Under the pieces are notes generated by a model. The model did not search any database, was not told the origin of the DNA, and saw nothing but the letters and a program-made list of their open reading frames with translations. Source: Bacteroidota bacterium (lineage in GTDB: Bacteria > Bacteroidota > Bacteroidia > Bacteroidales > JADFUO01). Taken from it: 34,651 nt of DNA. Numbering within the stretch: the first letter of the stretch is position 1; every line of letters starts with the position of its first letter. The stretch lies in the NCBI GenBank assembly GCA_030622635.1, contig JAUXFX010000012.1, positions 1 to 34,651 on the forward strand, in the 5' to 3' direction. Shown piece by piece: positions 1 to 9,315 of this stretch. The translations under genes were made by a program, and so were the position numbers.

Positions 1-1
1 A

Positions 2-908
2 TACCCGGTAGTAAGTGTAACCGGGCCCAGACAATCAGGGAAAACAACACTAGTAAAATCAGCTTTTCCAGACTATGATTATTTTACACTTGAGGATCCT
101 GATACAAGAATTATTGCCTTTCAGTATTAATGAATTACAGAACGCAGGAATAAATACAAAAAATGCAGACAAACTAATATTCGACGGTTTGTACCCAAGA
201 CTTTATGATAAAAAGATAAACCCGCTTGATTTTTATCCCTTTTACATTCAAACTTATGTTGAAAGAGATGTAAAACTTATTAAAAACATTGTAAGTCAAA
301 GTGCTTTTATCAAATTCATGAAAATGTGTGCCGGACGAACAGGGCAACTTTTAAATATTAACGAACTTGCTAATTCATGTGGTATAACTCAAGTTACTGT
401 TAATTCATGGCTTTCAATACTTCAGGCAAGTTATATTATATATTTAATTCAACCTCATCATAAAAATTACAATAAACGATTGGTAAAAATGCCAAAACTT
501 TATTTTTATGATACCGGTCTTGCTTGTTCTTTACTTGGAATAAAAGAACAAGAGCAATTACCGATGCATTTTATTTATGGAAGTTTGTTTGAAAATTTTA
601 TTATTAATGAATTTGTCAAAAATACATTCAACAAAGGCAGCATTCCGGAATATTATTTTTGGCGTGATAAAACAGGTAAAGAAATTGATTTAATTGCAGA
701 AAAAAACAATAAACTTTTCCCAATTGAAATAAAAGCAGGAAAAACATTTACTACTGAATTTTTAAAAAATCTCAAGTACTGGAACAAACTTTCAGGTAAT
801 CCGCCGGAGAATACACACCTAATATATGGAGGTGATAATAGTTTTGATGTTGATGAAAGCAAAATTGTCAGTTGGAAAAATCTTGAACAAATATTAAATC
901 AGTTTTAG
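2..908 (+). pseudogene. DUF4143-type AAA ATPase, internally deleted and frameshifted, 5' end outside window
   Basis: Two reading frames together give a decayed P-loop ATPase of the ATPase/DUF4143 family. Frame 2, open from the window edge, encodes a Walker A motif (GPRQSGKTT, bases 23-49) and the usual following LEDPDTR segment (92-109), then stops at 128-130. Frame 3 resumes with LLPFSINEL from about 111 and runs to a TAG at 906-908. It carries the DUF4143 C-terminal half: a winged-helix-like segment, the DTGL motif, and the restriction-endonuclease-like FWRDKTGKEIDL...PIEIKAG segment. In intact family members roughly 70-90 residues with Walker B and sensor 1 separate these parts; here they are missing and the halves are out of frame. 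An open frame begins with ATG at 75, but it lacks the P-loop and is unlikely to be a native start. An assembly error is the alternative explanation. Confidence 0.82.
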
Positions 909-975
909 TTTTATTAAAATTTGAAAATATTAATGAAAAAGTAAAAATACGGAATCGAAAAAGGAAGTGCTTCAT

Positions 976-1389
976 TTATTTAAACGGATTAATGATCCTG
1001 AGCTTGTTTTCAACCAGTTGGTTATGATGGAGGTCTTCTGAATAAAGAATTGTACAATCCGATTCTATTGCTGAAGCTAAAATAAGACTATCATATACAG
1101 AATAGTGATATTTTTCCCTTAATTTCCAACTTCGCTCTATTATTGAAAAAGTAACTTCTGATAATATCACATTATTTAATATTTGATATATTGATTCAAT
1201 TATCTTATCATTATCAATTTTATTTTTTGCTAATACATTAAAAAATTCATTTATAATCTGTGTGCTAATATAAACCTGCACCTTCAACTTTGAAAGAAAA
1301 TCAATTGCCATTTTGCGTTTAATGTCGTCTTTACCATTAATTTTTGCATAGACCCAAATATTTGTATCAACAAAAACCCTATCGTTCAT
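976..1389 (-). CDS. vapC: PIN-domain ribonuclease toxin, VapC-like
   Basis: A 137-residue PIN-domain protein. Its four acidic positions fit a VapC active site: D8 in FVDTN, E48 in QIINEF, D100 in SVYDSLI and D119 in YSEDL. VapC toxins are Mg-dependent RNases that usually cleave tRNA or rRNA and stop growth when freed from the antitoxin. The start at 1389 is preferred over the upstream in-frame ATG at 1422 because a purine-rich GGGAGGAAAGAA directly precedes it, and PIN proteins normally begin a few residues before the VDTN motif. It overlaps the 3' end of the antitoxin gene by 11 bases, which implies translational coupling and an antitoxin-first operon. The family is clear; the RNA target is not predictable. 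Confidence 0.85.
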   Translation of the reverse strand: MNDRVFVDTNIWVYAKINGKDDIKRKMAIDFLSKLKVQVYISTQIINEFFNVLAKNKIDNDKIIESIYQILNNVILSEVTFSIIERSWKLREKYHYSVYDSLILASAIESDCTILYSEDLHHNQLVENKLRIINPFK

Positions 1390-1591
1390 TTCTTTCCTCC
1401 CTGTTAAGGAACTTAAAATCATTAGATTTTATGGGAGTTGATAAAAACTCACTAAAGTTATGGTGATTCTCTTTTTTCTTTTGAAACGTTTTTTGCCGAT
1501 ACTTAAAAATTAGATATTCATAAAAATTCTCCAATTCTTTTTTTGCCTCGTCCGTAAGTGAATTCAAATTGATAAATGCTGTGTAATCCAT
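1379..1591 (-). CDS. vapB: VapB-type antitoxin, DUF2281-like
   Basis: A 70-residue protein directly upstream of, and overlapping, the PIN toxin gene. It starts with a short predicted beta segment (MDYTAFINLNSL), followed by a helix (TDEAKKELENFYEYLIFKYRQK), a basic Lys-rich linker and a short hydrophobic SEFLSTPI segment. This matches the layout of small DUF2281-like antitoxins, which pair with PIN toxins in Bacteroidota and Cyanobacteria. Such antitoxins bind the toxin through the C-terminal segment and usually repress their own operon. The assignment rests mainly on gene order, size and the 11-base overlap; the sequence match to DUF2281 is from memory and moderate. Confidence 0.68.
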   Translation of the reverse strand: MDYTAFINLNSLTDEAKKELENFYEYLIFKYRQKTFQKKKENHHNFSEFLSTPIKSNDFKFLNREERNER

Positions 1592-1633
1592 AATTGTTTA
1601 ATTTTAAATCAAATATTAACAATGAATATTTTA

Positions 1634-1649
1634 CAAATATACAAAAATA
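1634..1649 (-). promoter_or_regulatory. Possible promoter -7 boxes of the vapBC operon
   Basis: On the minus strand, 43-58 bases upstream of the antitoxin start, two overlapping-scale matches to the Bacteroidota -7 box TAnnTTTG occur: TATATTTG (1634-1641) and TATTTTTG (1642-1649). No clear TTTG/TTG -33 element lies at the expected distance, so this is tentative. Confidence 0.35.
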
Positions 1650-1711
1650 TTAGCTATAGTTTTAATATTATTTAAAAATTTATTCTAATTGAATTTTTTC
1701 TGTAAATTTGA

Positions 1712-1957
1712 AAAGTAATAAATCCTTTTAAAGAAAAATTGACGATTTCTTTTTCGCTTCATAAAAGCGAAAGAATCGTGCTGAGCATATTTGATTTACA
1801 GGGGCGGCTCATAGCCACTTTAGTCGATCAAACTCTGCCAGCCGGAAATCACCTTTTTTCTTTTAAGAAGGAAAATTCAACATCGGGAATGTATATTATT
1901 AGTTTGTATAAGAGTGGTGCATTTTACCGGAAAAAAAAATTGAGTAGTGAATATTAA
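1712..1957 (+). pseudogene. Orphan T9SS C-terminal sorting domain (relic of a secreted protein)
   Basis: About 80 codons encode a near-complete type A T9SS sorting domain with nothing in front of it. Visible parts are TISFSLHKS, LSIFDLQGRLIATLVD, LPAGNHLFSF, SGMYIISL and a terminal KKKLS. In cargo proteins this domain is always the last element after a signal peptide and a functional domain. The frame is closed just upstream by a TGA at 1709-1711, the only starts are non-ATG (TTG at 1739), and there is no signal peptide. Best read as the 3' remnant of a deleted cargo gene. A free-standing small protein is possible, but it would have no export signal. Confidence 0.65.
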
Positions 1958-2001
1958 ATAGTACAAATCAATGGTTTAAAATATATAGTACTGATTTTCA
2001 C

Positions 2002-2037
2002 TAAACCTGACAGGTTTTATAAAACCTGTCAGGTTTA
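2002..2037. repeat. 36-bp perfect palindrome, interspersed-repeat-like
   Basis: Bases 2002-2037 are a perfect inverted repeat (arm TAAACCTGACAGGTTTTA). Each arm also contains the smaller palindrome ACCTGACAGGT. It lies downstream of the orphan sorting domain and could terminate transcription in either direction, but no strong T-tract follows. A second, related element sits at 17399-17431 (core ACCTNNNAGGTTTT). Confidence 0.8.
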
Positions 2038-2433
2038 TTTTGAAGGAGAAGTTCCAAAATGCAAACTTAATAAACACGCCTAATTTCTCGGCTAAATAAT
2101 ATTTTGAGGTGCTGGATAAAGATTTTAGGGGCTATTCCACTAACTCCTCCTAAACATAAGAGGGGAGGTATTTGCACATATTCCAATACCCCATAACTCC
2201 ATTATTCAATCACTCAATCATTCAATCATTCCGAAACCTTTTGCAAAATAACACCCCCACCTGCCAACCAATTTATATCAAATTTTGTCTGATTTAAAAT
2301 ACGAGCGTAACGAAGTTATTGGCGTTTTCTTGCAAACACTAAATATTGATTTTTAAGCCTTATTAATTAGTTTTTCATATATTTTTTATACTTTTGGCAG
2401 CCAATCAATTTTAAAAATTAAAAACAATTTAAT
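2038..2433. other. Gene-free stretch upstream of the M14 peptidase gene
   Basis: I find no credible coding sequence here on either strand. It holds three direct copies of the octamer TCAATCAY at 2205-2228, a weak CTCCTCCT/AGAGGGGAG inverted pair near 2145-2168, and a promoter candidate at its right end. It looks like remnant or flanking DNA between the decayed left edge and the cargo cluster. Confidence 0.5.
2389..2396 (+). promoter_or_regulatory. Possible -7 promoter box for the M14 peptidase gene
   Basis: TACTTTTG matches the Bacteroidota consensus TAnnTTTG and lies 38 bases before the ATG at 2434, a normal leader length. No convincing -33 TTG is spaced correctly upstream. Confidence 0.4.
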
Positions 2434-5430
2434 ATGAAGAAGTTTCTACTCCTTATTTGTCTTGGCTTTTTATTCTTTTCGGCTTATGCAAATAATGGCT
2501 GGAGAGAAAATGAAAAGGAAATCAAAGTTTATATCAAAAGTCAATCCGAAGCAAAAATTTTGCACCAACTCAGGTTAAACGGTGATTTTTATAAAGATCA
2601 TGCTATTTTATATGTTATTCCTTCGGAGCTTAAAAGAGTTGAATCAACAGGTTTAAAATTTGAGATACTAAAAGAAGACCTAAATAAATACTATGCCAAC
2701 TTCTGGGAAAATAAAGATGCTTATCACACATATCAGGAAATCATTGATTTAATGGATAGTTTAGTAACTGCATTCCCTGATATTTGCTCTAAAACAGTCT
2801 ACGGTACGTCCATTGAAGGGCGTGAACTTTCAGCTTTAAAAATCAGTGATAATGTTACAGTTGACGAACCTGAAGCCGAAGTTATGTTTGACGGCGGAAT
2901 ACACGGGGACGAAGTTGGCGCTGCTGAAAACTGTATCCGTTTTGCAAGACATTTATGTGTTGAATATGGAAGTGACCCGCAGATAACCACATTAATCAAC
3001 ACAAGGGAAATATGGATTTACTGTATGGTTAATCCTGACGGCAGAGTAAACAACAGCAGATATAACGCAAACGGAGTTGATTTGAACCGCGACTGGGGTT
3101 ATATGTGGGACGGCTGGGGAGGCAGTACAGGCGCCTACTCACAGGTTGAATCAAAAGCTCTTCGCAAATGTATGTACAATAATCAATTTGTTGTTCATAC
3201 TACCTATCACAGCGGAACCGAATATATTTCCTGCCCGTGGAGCTACCGCCCCGACCATTGCCCTGATTATGATCATATTATTCAACTTGCCGGAGTTTAT
3301 TCCTCCACTTCAGGTTATCCTAATCTTCAATATGGGCAGGGATGTACAGGAATGTATCCTATTAACGGAAGTTCAAAAGATTCAAATTACGGTGTCAACG
3401 GATCAATTTCATGGTCAATGGAAATTTCATATAGTAAGCACCCCCCTGCATCACAAATAATGCTTTATTATAATTATAATGAACCTTCAATGATTGCTAT
3501 AATTGAATATTCAGGTTATGGATTAGAAGGAACAGTAACTGATGCTAATACAGGCGACCCGGTTGCTGCAATCATTAAAGTAAATGATTATTTTCCTACT
3601 TATTCCGATTCAACAGCCGGTGATTATCATAAATATGTTTTACCTGGTACTTACTCAATTACCGTTTTGGCAAACAATTATCAAACCCAAACAATTAATA
3701 ATATTGTTGTTAATGATTTAAGTTCAACCGTAACAAATTTTCAGTTACAACCCGATACATCCCGGTATGTTTATAAATTTTCCAGTTCAAGAATTCCCAA
3801 TAATAATCATGCTGACGAAGGCAATACACCTGCTGTTTTTGGTGCTCCCGATGATGTTTTTTATTCAATAGGTAAAAATGGCTGGGTAGTTCTTGATATG
3901 CAATACTCAATATCTGACGGACCGGGTAATGATTTTGTTATTTACGAAGGTGATGACACACCCGAAGGCTATGATTGTTTTGTTGCTCTTTCAATGGACG
4001 GACCCTGGGTTTTCTTAGGTGAAGGAAACGGCACAACCGAATTTAACCTTGCTAATGCTTTTATTAATAATATTCAATTTATTAAAATTAATGATGATGG
4101 AGATGGAGCTTCAAATGTTAATGATGCCGGTTTTGACCTTGATGCTATTGAAGTAATTGACAATACTTCCGGTATGTATTTGCTATTAAGTGATTACATA
4201 GTAGATGACGAAGGTGGCAATGGAAACGGCAGAATTGACCCTGGTGAAACTGTGGATATAATTGTTTCTCTGATTAATAACGGCGATTATATTGCTCAGA
4301 ATGTTACAGGTGTTATTGATGCCGATACTACTTATATCACCATTGATGACTCTACTGCCAATTTCGGAACTATTGCAATTGGTGATACAGCAACAGGAAT
4401 ATTTACAATTACTGCCAAAGACACAGTTCCTGCCGGACAAAATCTTGATGTTGACCTTGATGTTTCATCAAACAGTGGCACTTATACAATCAGTTACGTC
4501 ATGAATTTTATTATCGGGCAAATTCCGATTCTTGTTCTTGACCTGGATGGAAACACCAATTCCGGACCGATAATTCAAACCTCACTTGAAGATGCTGAAG
4601 CTAACTCAGAATATTTAACGGAATTTCCCGAAGACATGAGTGTTTATACAAGTGTTTTTGTTTGTCTCGGCACTTACAATTCAAATCATGTATTAACGGT
4701 TGAGGAAGGACAACTGCTTGCCGATTTTCTTAATACAGGCGGCTCAATATACATGGAAGGCGGTGATACCTGGGCTTATGATAATCAAACAGCGGTTCAT
4801 ACAATGTTTAATATAAACGGTGTTGATGATGGCGACAATGATCTTGGTACTATCTTAGGCATCTATGGTACTTTTACCGAAGATATGAATTTTAATTTTT
4901 CGGGTGATAATAGTTCTATTGATCATCTTGGACCTATTAATCCCGCAGTTTTAATCTTTGAAAACCAATCACCTTCTTACAAATGTGCTATAGCTCATGA
5001 TGCTGTTGATTATAAAACCATCGGCTCTTCCTTTGAATTCGGTGGTCTGGATGACGGAACATATCCTTCAACCAAAGAGGAATACATGATAAGGATATTG
5101 AATTTCTTTAATGGAATATATACCGGTGTTGAAGAAAATAATATTGTTTTTTTAAATGATGAGCTCGGCCCAAATTATCCTAATCCATTTAATAATCTAA
5201 CAACAATTAATTATACTTTAAATAATAGTTCAAATATCCAACTTGACATTTTTGACCTAACAGGAAAAAAGATCAAAACACTTGTTAATGATTTTAAAAA
5301 TACCGGAAAACATCAGGTAATCTGGGATGCAAGAGATAATTATGGTAATCGTGTACCATGCGGAATTTTCTTTTACAGACTTAAAACTAATTCTTCCGTA
5401 CAAACAAAAAAAATGATATTATCCTATTAA
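2434..5430 (+). CDS. T9SS-exported M14 zinc carboxypeptidase
   Basis: A 998-residue secreted metallocarboxypeptidase. A signal peptide (about 1-20) precedes the M14 catalytic domain (about 95-360). Zinc ligands are H157 and E160 in GGIHGDE and H259 in TYHSG. Substrate-binding residues are R130 in EGREL and N218-R219 in VDLNRDW, and the catalytic glutamate is E330 in SWSMEIS. All key residues are present, so it is probably active in removing C-terminal amino acids. Then come a carboxypeptidase regulatory-like beta domain (about 361-438), a jelly-roll-like region (440-575), a CARDB-like domain (580-695), a Rossmann-like module (697-895) shared with both C25 peptidases downstream, and a type A T9SS sorting domain starting at NYPNPF (914-998). 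The next gene begins 43 bases downstream, so co-transcription is likely. Its specificity cannot be read from the sequence. Confidence 0.9.
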   Translation: MKKFLLLICLGFLFFSAYANNGWRENEKEIKVYIKSQSEAKILHQLRLNGDFYKDHAILYVIPSELKRVESTGLKFEILKEDLNKYYANFWENKDAYHTYQEIIDLMDSLVTAFPDICSKTVYGTSIEGRELSALKISDNVTVDEPEAEVMFDGGIHGDEVGAAENCIRFARHLCVEYGSDPQITTLINTREIWIYCMVNPDGRVNNSRYNANGVDLNRDWGYMWDGWGGSTGAYSQVESKALRKCMYNNQFVVHTTYHSGTEYISCPWSYRPDHCPDYDHIIQLAGVYSSTSGYPNLQYGQGCTGMYPINGSSKDSNYGVNGSISWSMEISYSKHPPASQIMLYYNYNEPSMIAIIEYSGYGLEGTVTDANTGDPVAAIIKVNDYFPTYSDSTAGDYHKYVLPGTYSITVLANNYQTQTINNIVVNDLSSTVTNFQLQPDTSRYVYKFSSSRIPNNNHADEGNTPAVFGAPDDVFYSIGKNGWVVLDMQYSISDGPGNDFVIYEGDDTPEGYDCFVALSMDGPWVFLGEGNGTTEFNLANAFINNIQFIKINDDGDGASNVNDAGFDLDAIEVIDNTSGMYLLLSDYIVDDEGGNGNGRIDPGETVDIIVSLINNGDYIAQNVTGVIDADTTYITIDDSTANFGTIAIGDTATGIFTITAKDTVPAGQNLDVDLDVSSNSGTYTISYVMNFIIGQIPILVLDLDGNTNSGPIIQTSLEDAEANSEYLTEFPEDMSVYTSVFVCLGTYNSNHVLTVEEGQLLADFLNTGGSIYMEGGDTWAYDNQTAVHTMFNINGVDDGDNDLGTILGIYGTFTEDMNFNFSGDNSSIDHLGPINPAVLIFENQSPSYKCAIAHDAVDYKTIGSSFEFGGLDDGTYPSTKEEYMIRILNFFNGIYTGVEENNIVFLNDELGPNYPNPFNNLTTINYTLNNSSNIQLDIFDLTGKKIKTLVNDFKNTGKHQVIWDARDNYGNRVPCGIFFYRLKTNSSVQTKKMILSY

Positions 5431-5473
5431 ATAATAACAAATTCATATAATTATATACTAAACTAACAAAAGC

Positions 5474-8400
5474 ATGAAAAATAAATTTTATCACAATTTA
5501 AAAGGAAATTACCGTTTGCTAATAATTTTAATATTAATAAACTTATTTTCAGTAAATAATTCATTTTCACAAAAAATCAGTTATTCTGACAATTGGGGAA
5601 ATGAAGGTTTTTATCTTGCAAAAGAAAACAATGCAGGAGTTGAAGTTAATTATTCAATCCATGAATTCACTTTTGAAAACATTGAAATTAAAGGCGAAGC
5701 AATGAAAAAGCCAATGCTTCCCGGGCATTTCCTGCCAAATGATGAAGGAGCTCCCGACCTGCCCGGAAAGGGTCGTTATATTGCATTGCCTCAAGGAGCA
5801 AAAGCAGTTTTGAATATCACAGCTTCACACACTGAAACTATCTCAAATATTGATATCTCACCTGCTCCACGCATCCCCTTAGATACCGAAACCGGACCAT
5901 TGACTTATAATAAAAATATAAATATTTATTCCAAAAATGCTTTTTATCCTGCCAATCCTGTTACAATTTCTTCTCCAACTAAAATCAGGGGCGTTGATGT
6001 GGTAATGCTCGGAATTACACCATTTCAGTATAATCCTGTAACTAAAGAGTTGATCATTTACAAGGATATAAAAATTGAAATATCTTTTGAAGACGGTAAC
6101 GGACATTTTGGAGATGATCGCTTGCGAAGCCGCTGGTTTGACCCAATTTTAAGTGATGCCATTTTAAATTATTCCTCACTTCCAAAAATTAATTATGAAG
6201 AGCATTCTTTATACAACAAAAATCGTGATGGATGTGAATATCTTATTGTATCACCTGACGGAGCAGAATTTCAGCAGTGGGCTGATTCTATAAAGGATTT
6301 CAGAACACGTCAGGGGATATTAACTGATGTAGTTACATTGACTGAAATTGGTGGTAACAGTGCTGCTCTTTTGGAAAACTATTTTAATAATGCTTATCAT
6401 ACATGGACAATTCGTCCGGTTGCCGTTTTATTATTAGGTGATTTCGGCTCAAGTATGACCAACAGGATAATTTCTCCGATATGGGATTTTTATTGTGCTT
6501 CTGATAATATTTATGCTGATGTTACTAATAACAGCATGCCTGATATTGTTTTTGCAAGGATTACTGCAAGAGACGCTGCTGAACTGGAAGTAATGGTAAC
6601 CAAATTCCTGAATTATGAAAGAACACCTCCTACCAATCCCGATTTTTATAATCATCCTATTACAGCACTGGGTTGGCAAACTTCACGTTGGTTCCAGATC
6701 TGTACCGAATCAATCGGGGGATTTTGGAAAAATGAACTGGGAAAAGACCCTGTCAGGATTAACGAAATTTATGCTGGCAATCCTAATACTGACCCATGGT
6801 CAACTGCACAAAACACTTATATGGTAGTTAATCATTTCGGGCCAAACGGACTTGGCTATATTCCTGCTTCTCCTTCATCTCTCGGCGGTTGGAGCGGTGG
6901 TAATGCTGCGGATGTGAATAATGCCATAAACAGTGGTGCATTCATTCTTCAGCACAGAGATCACGGTGGTGTGACCGGCTGGGGAGAACCAAGTTATCAT
7001 AACAGCGACATTAACAGCCTTGCCAATACTGATTTAACTTTTGTTCTATCAATTAATTGCCTCACAGGAAAATATAATGATTCGCAGGAATGTTTTGCTG
7101 AAAAATTCCACAGACATGCTACCTACAACGGAGATAATGCAGGTGCATTGGGCATTATTGCTGCATCCCAAGTTTCTTATTCATTTGTAAACGATACTTA
7201 TGTTTGGGGTGTTTACGACAATATGTGGCCCGAATTTATGCCTGATTACGGTACAACTCCTGATTCAAGAGGCTTACTTCCTGCTTTCGGAAATTCAGGA
7301 GGAAAATATTTTCTACAGCAATCAGGCTGGCCATATAATACCGGCAGTAAAGAAGTAACATATAATTTATTCCATTGTCATGGTGATGCATTCCTCAACC
7401 TGTATTCCGAAGTTCCGCAAGACCTCACAGTAGTGCATAATACTGTTCTTTTAGGTGGTATTGACTATTTTACTGTTCAGGCTGATGAAGGTTCATTTAT
7501 TGCATTAACAAATAACGGAGAAATTTTAGCAACAGCAGATGGTACCGGAGCACCTCTTAATATCACAATTGCAGCACAATTACCCGGTGATACTGTTATT
7601 GTTACTGTAACCAAGCAAAACTATTTCAGGTACTGTGCTTATGTTTTAGTTATTCCGCCTGATAACCCATATTGTATTTATAATTCATATCTGATAAACG
7701 ACCAAAGCGGAAATGCCGACAGTTTAATGGATTATGCCGAAACTATCCTGCTTTCTCTTTCAATTAAAAATCTCGGCCTCGAAGACGCAAATAATGTTGA
7801 TGTTACACTTTCTACAAATGATCAATATATTTCTATTACCGACAGCACTGAAAATTACGGAACCATACTTTCACAAGATACAGTAACTGTAACTGACGGT
7901 TTTTGTTTTGATGTTGCAAGTAATATTCCTGACCTTTATTCTGTAATTTTTAATGTAGTTGCTACAGATGGAACAGATATATGGGAAAGCAATTTTGCGA
8001 TTGAAGCTCATGCTCCAATACTGGAATATGCTGATTACGAAATTTCCGATCCTACCGGTAATAATAACGGAAGACTTGACCCCGGAGAAACAGTTGACCT
8101 GATAATAACAATAAACAACTCCGGCTCTTCCGAAGCATATAATGTTATAGGTGAACTGATCTGCGATGATCAATATATTACTTTAAACGATAACATAAAC
8201 AGTTACGGTAATATGACAGGATATGGTTCTGTTGTACGTTCATACAGCATTACAGCAGATGAAAACACACCCGGAGGTTATACAGCCGGTTTTAACTTTG
8301 AAATAACTGCTGATGCAGGTTTAAGTTCAACTAATACATTTGGAATTATTATCGGGCAATATACTGCTCTTATCCTTGATTTGGACCCTAACAATAATTC

Positions 8401-9274
8401 AGCACCTGCCATGCAAACCATTTTTGATGAAATGGACCTGATAGTTGAATATTCAACCGAATTCCCTGATACCTTAATCCTTTATAAATCTGTTTTCTTG
8501 TGTCTCGGTATATATTATTCAAATTATTTATTATCTGATGAAGAAGGGCAGTTGCTTGCAGATTATCTTAATGATGGCGGAAATCTTTACATGGAAGGCA
8601 GAACAACCTGGTTTGACGATCCTCAAACACCTGTTCACCCCATGTTTAATTTAACTACTGTTTCGGAAAACTGGTTTGAATTTGAAAACATTTTAGGACA
8701 AACCGGAACATTTACCGAAGGAATGAATTTCGGATATGACGGAGTAAATCCTTATAATAAATACTATATTGAACCTGTCAATCCGGCATTTACAATCTTC
8801 CAAAGCCAGGAAGTATCTTATGGCTGTGGAATAGCTTATGATGCCGATGATTACAAAACCATTGCCTCATCATACGAGTTCGGTGCTTTGGTTGACGGAG
8901 AATTTCCTTCAACAAAACTTGAACTCATGGGACAATATCTGTATTTCTTCGGAATTGATAACCCCATTGTTTCTGTTGATGAAAACAACAATTCATTAAA
9001 TGAAAACGAAATCTCTAATTATCCTAATCCTTTTACTGATAAAACTTATATTACTTTTAGAATAAATGAAAATTCAAAAGTAACACTTGAAATATTCAAC
9101 CTGAACGGACAATTAATCAAAACACTTATTGACAATGAACTGAAATCAGGTACACATAAAATTATGTGGAAAGGAGAAGATGTTAAAAGCAAAAGTGTTC
9201 CTTCAGGTGTTTATTTCTATAAATTAAAAACCAATTCGTATCAAAAGACAGGGAAATTGGTTTATATTGAGTAA
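5474..9274 (+). CDS. Gingipain-like C25 cysteine peptidase, paralogue 1 (T9SS cargo)
   Basis: A 1266-residue member of peptidase family C25. In order: a signal peptide (1-33), a C25 propeptide-like region (about 34-250), the catalytic domain (about 254-640), an Ig-like domain following the catalytic domain as in gingipains (645-727), two CARDB-like domains (735-845 and 853-962), a Rossmann-like module (963-1162) and a FlgD-like type A sorting domain from NYPNPF (1182-1266). The catalytic dyad is H497 in HRDHGG and C529 in SINCLTG, 32 residues apart, close to the spacing in RgpB. It would be exported by T9SS and act at the cell surface or outside it. P1 specificity (Arg, Lys or other) is not predictable. 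It sits 43 bases after the M14 gene and 41 before the sialidase-like gene. It is clearly paralogous to the product of 12905-17386 over about 1160 residues. Confidence 0.92.
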   Translation: MKNKFYHNLKGNYRLLIILILINLFSVNNSFSQKISYSDNWGNEGFYLAKENNAGVEVNYSIHEFTFENIEIKGEAMKKPMLPGHFLPNDEGAPDLPGKGRYIALPQGAKAVLNITASHTETISNIDISPAPRIPLDTETGPLTYNKNINIYSKNAFYPANPVTISSPTKIRGVDVVMLGITPFQYNPVTKELIIYKDIKIEISFEDGNGHFGDDRLRSRWFDPILSDAILNYSSLPKINYEEHSLYNKNRDGCEYLIVSPDGAEFQQWADSIKDFRTRQGILTDVVTLTEIGGNSAALLENYFNNAYHTWTIRPVAVLLLGDFGSSMTNRIISPIWDFYCASDNIYADVTNNSMPDIVFARITARDAAELEVMVTKFLNYERTPPTNPDFYNHPITALGWQTSRWFQICTESIGGFWKNELGKDPVRINEIYAGNPNTDPWSTAQNTYMVVNHFGPNGLGYIPASPSSLGGWSGGNAADVNNAINSGAFILQHRDHGGVTGWGEPSYHNSDINSLANTDLTFVLSINCLTGKYNDSQECFAEKFHRHATYNGDNAGALGIIAASQVSYSFVNDTYVWGVYDNMWPEFMPDYGTTPDSRGLLPAFGNSGGKYFLQQSGWPYNTGSKEVTYNLFHCHGDAFLNLYSEVPQDLTVVHNTVLLGGIDYFTVQADEGSFIALTNNGEILATADGTGAPLNITIAAQLPGDTVIVTVTKQNYFRYCAYVLVIPPDNPYCIYNSYLINDQSGNADSLMDYAETILLSLSIKNLGLEDANNVDVTLSTNDQYISITDSTENYGTILSQDTVTVTDGFCFDVASNIPDLYSVIFNVVATDGTDIWESNFAIEAHAPILEYADYEISDPTGNNNGRLDPGETVDLIITINNSGSSEAYNVIGELICDDQYITLNDNINSYGNMTGYGSVVRSYSITADENTPGGYTAGFNFEITADAGLSSTNTFGIIIGQYTALILDLDPNNNSAPAMQTIFDEMDLIVEYSTEFPDTLILYKSVFLCLGIYYSNYLLSDEEGQLLADYLNDGGNLYMEGRTTWFDDPQTPVHPMFNLTTVSENWFEFENILGQTGTFTEGMNFGYDGVNPYNKYYIEPVNPAFTIFQSQEVSYGCGIAYDADDYKTIASSYEFGALVDGEFPSTKLELMGQYLYFFGIDNPIVSVDENNNSLNENEISNYPNPFTDKTYITFRINENSKVTLEIFNLNGQLIKTLIDNELKSGTHKIMWKGEDVKSKSVPSGVYFYKLKTNSYQKTGKLVYIE

Positions 9275-9315
9275 TTCTAAAACTGAATATTTAAAATTAA
9301 CTTAACTTATATACC

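Noticed and set aside
75-908. Intact gene starting at ATG 75
   Set aside because: The first residues are an out-of-frame reading of the conserved segment after Walker A. The P-loop is in frame 2, so the ATG frame is a by-product of the deletion.
2002-2037. Palindrome as a simple intrinsic terminator
   Set aside because: No functional gene ends just upstream and there is no run of T after the stem. The related element at 17399 points to an interspersed repeat, although a terminator side-role is possible.
2205-2228. Short direct repeats as a CRISPR or minisatellite
   Set aside because: Only three copies of an 8-base unit with no spacers; it is simple-sequence DNA.
3146-3460. Open frames inside the large cargo genes on either strand
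   Set aside because: They are overlaps of genes with clear domains and conserved motifs in the main frame, and their products are low-complexity with no recognisable features.
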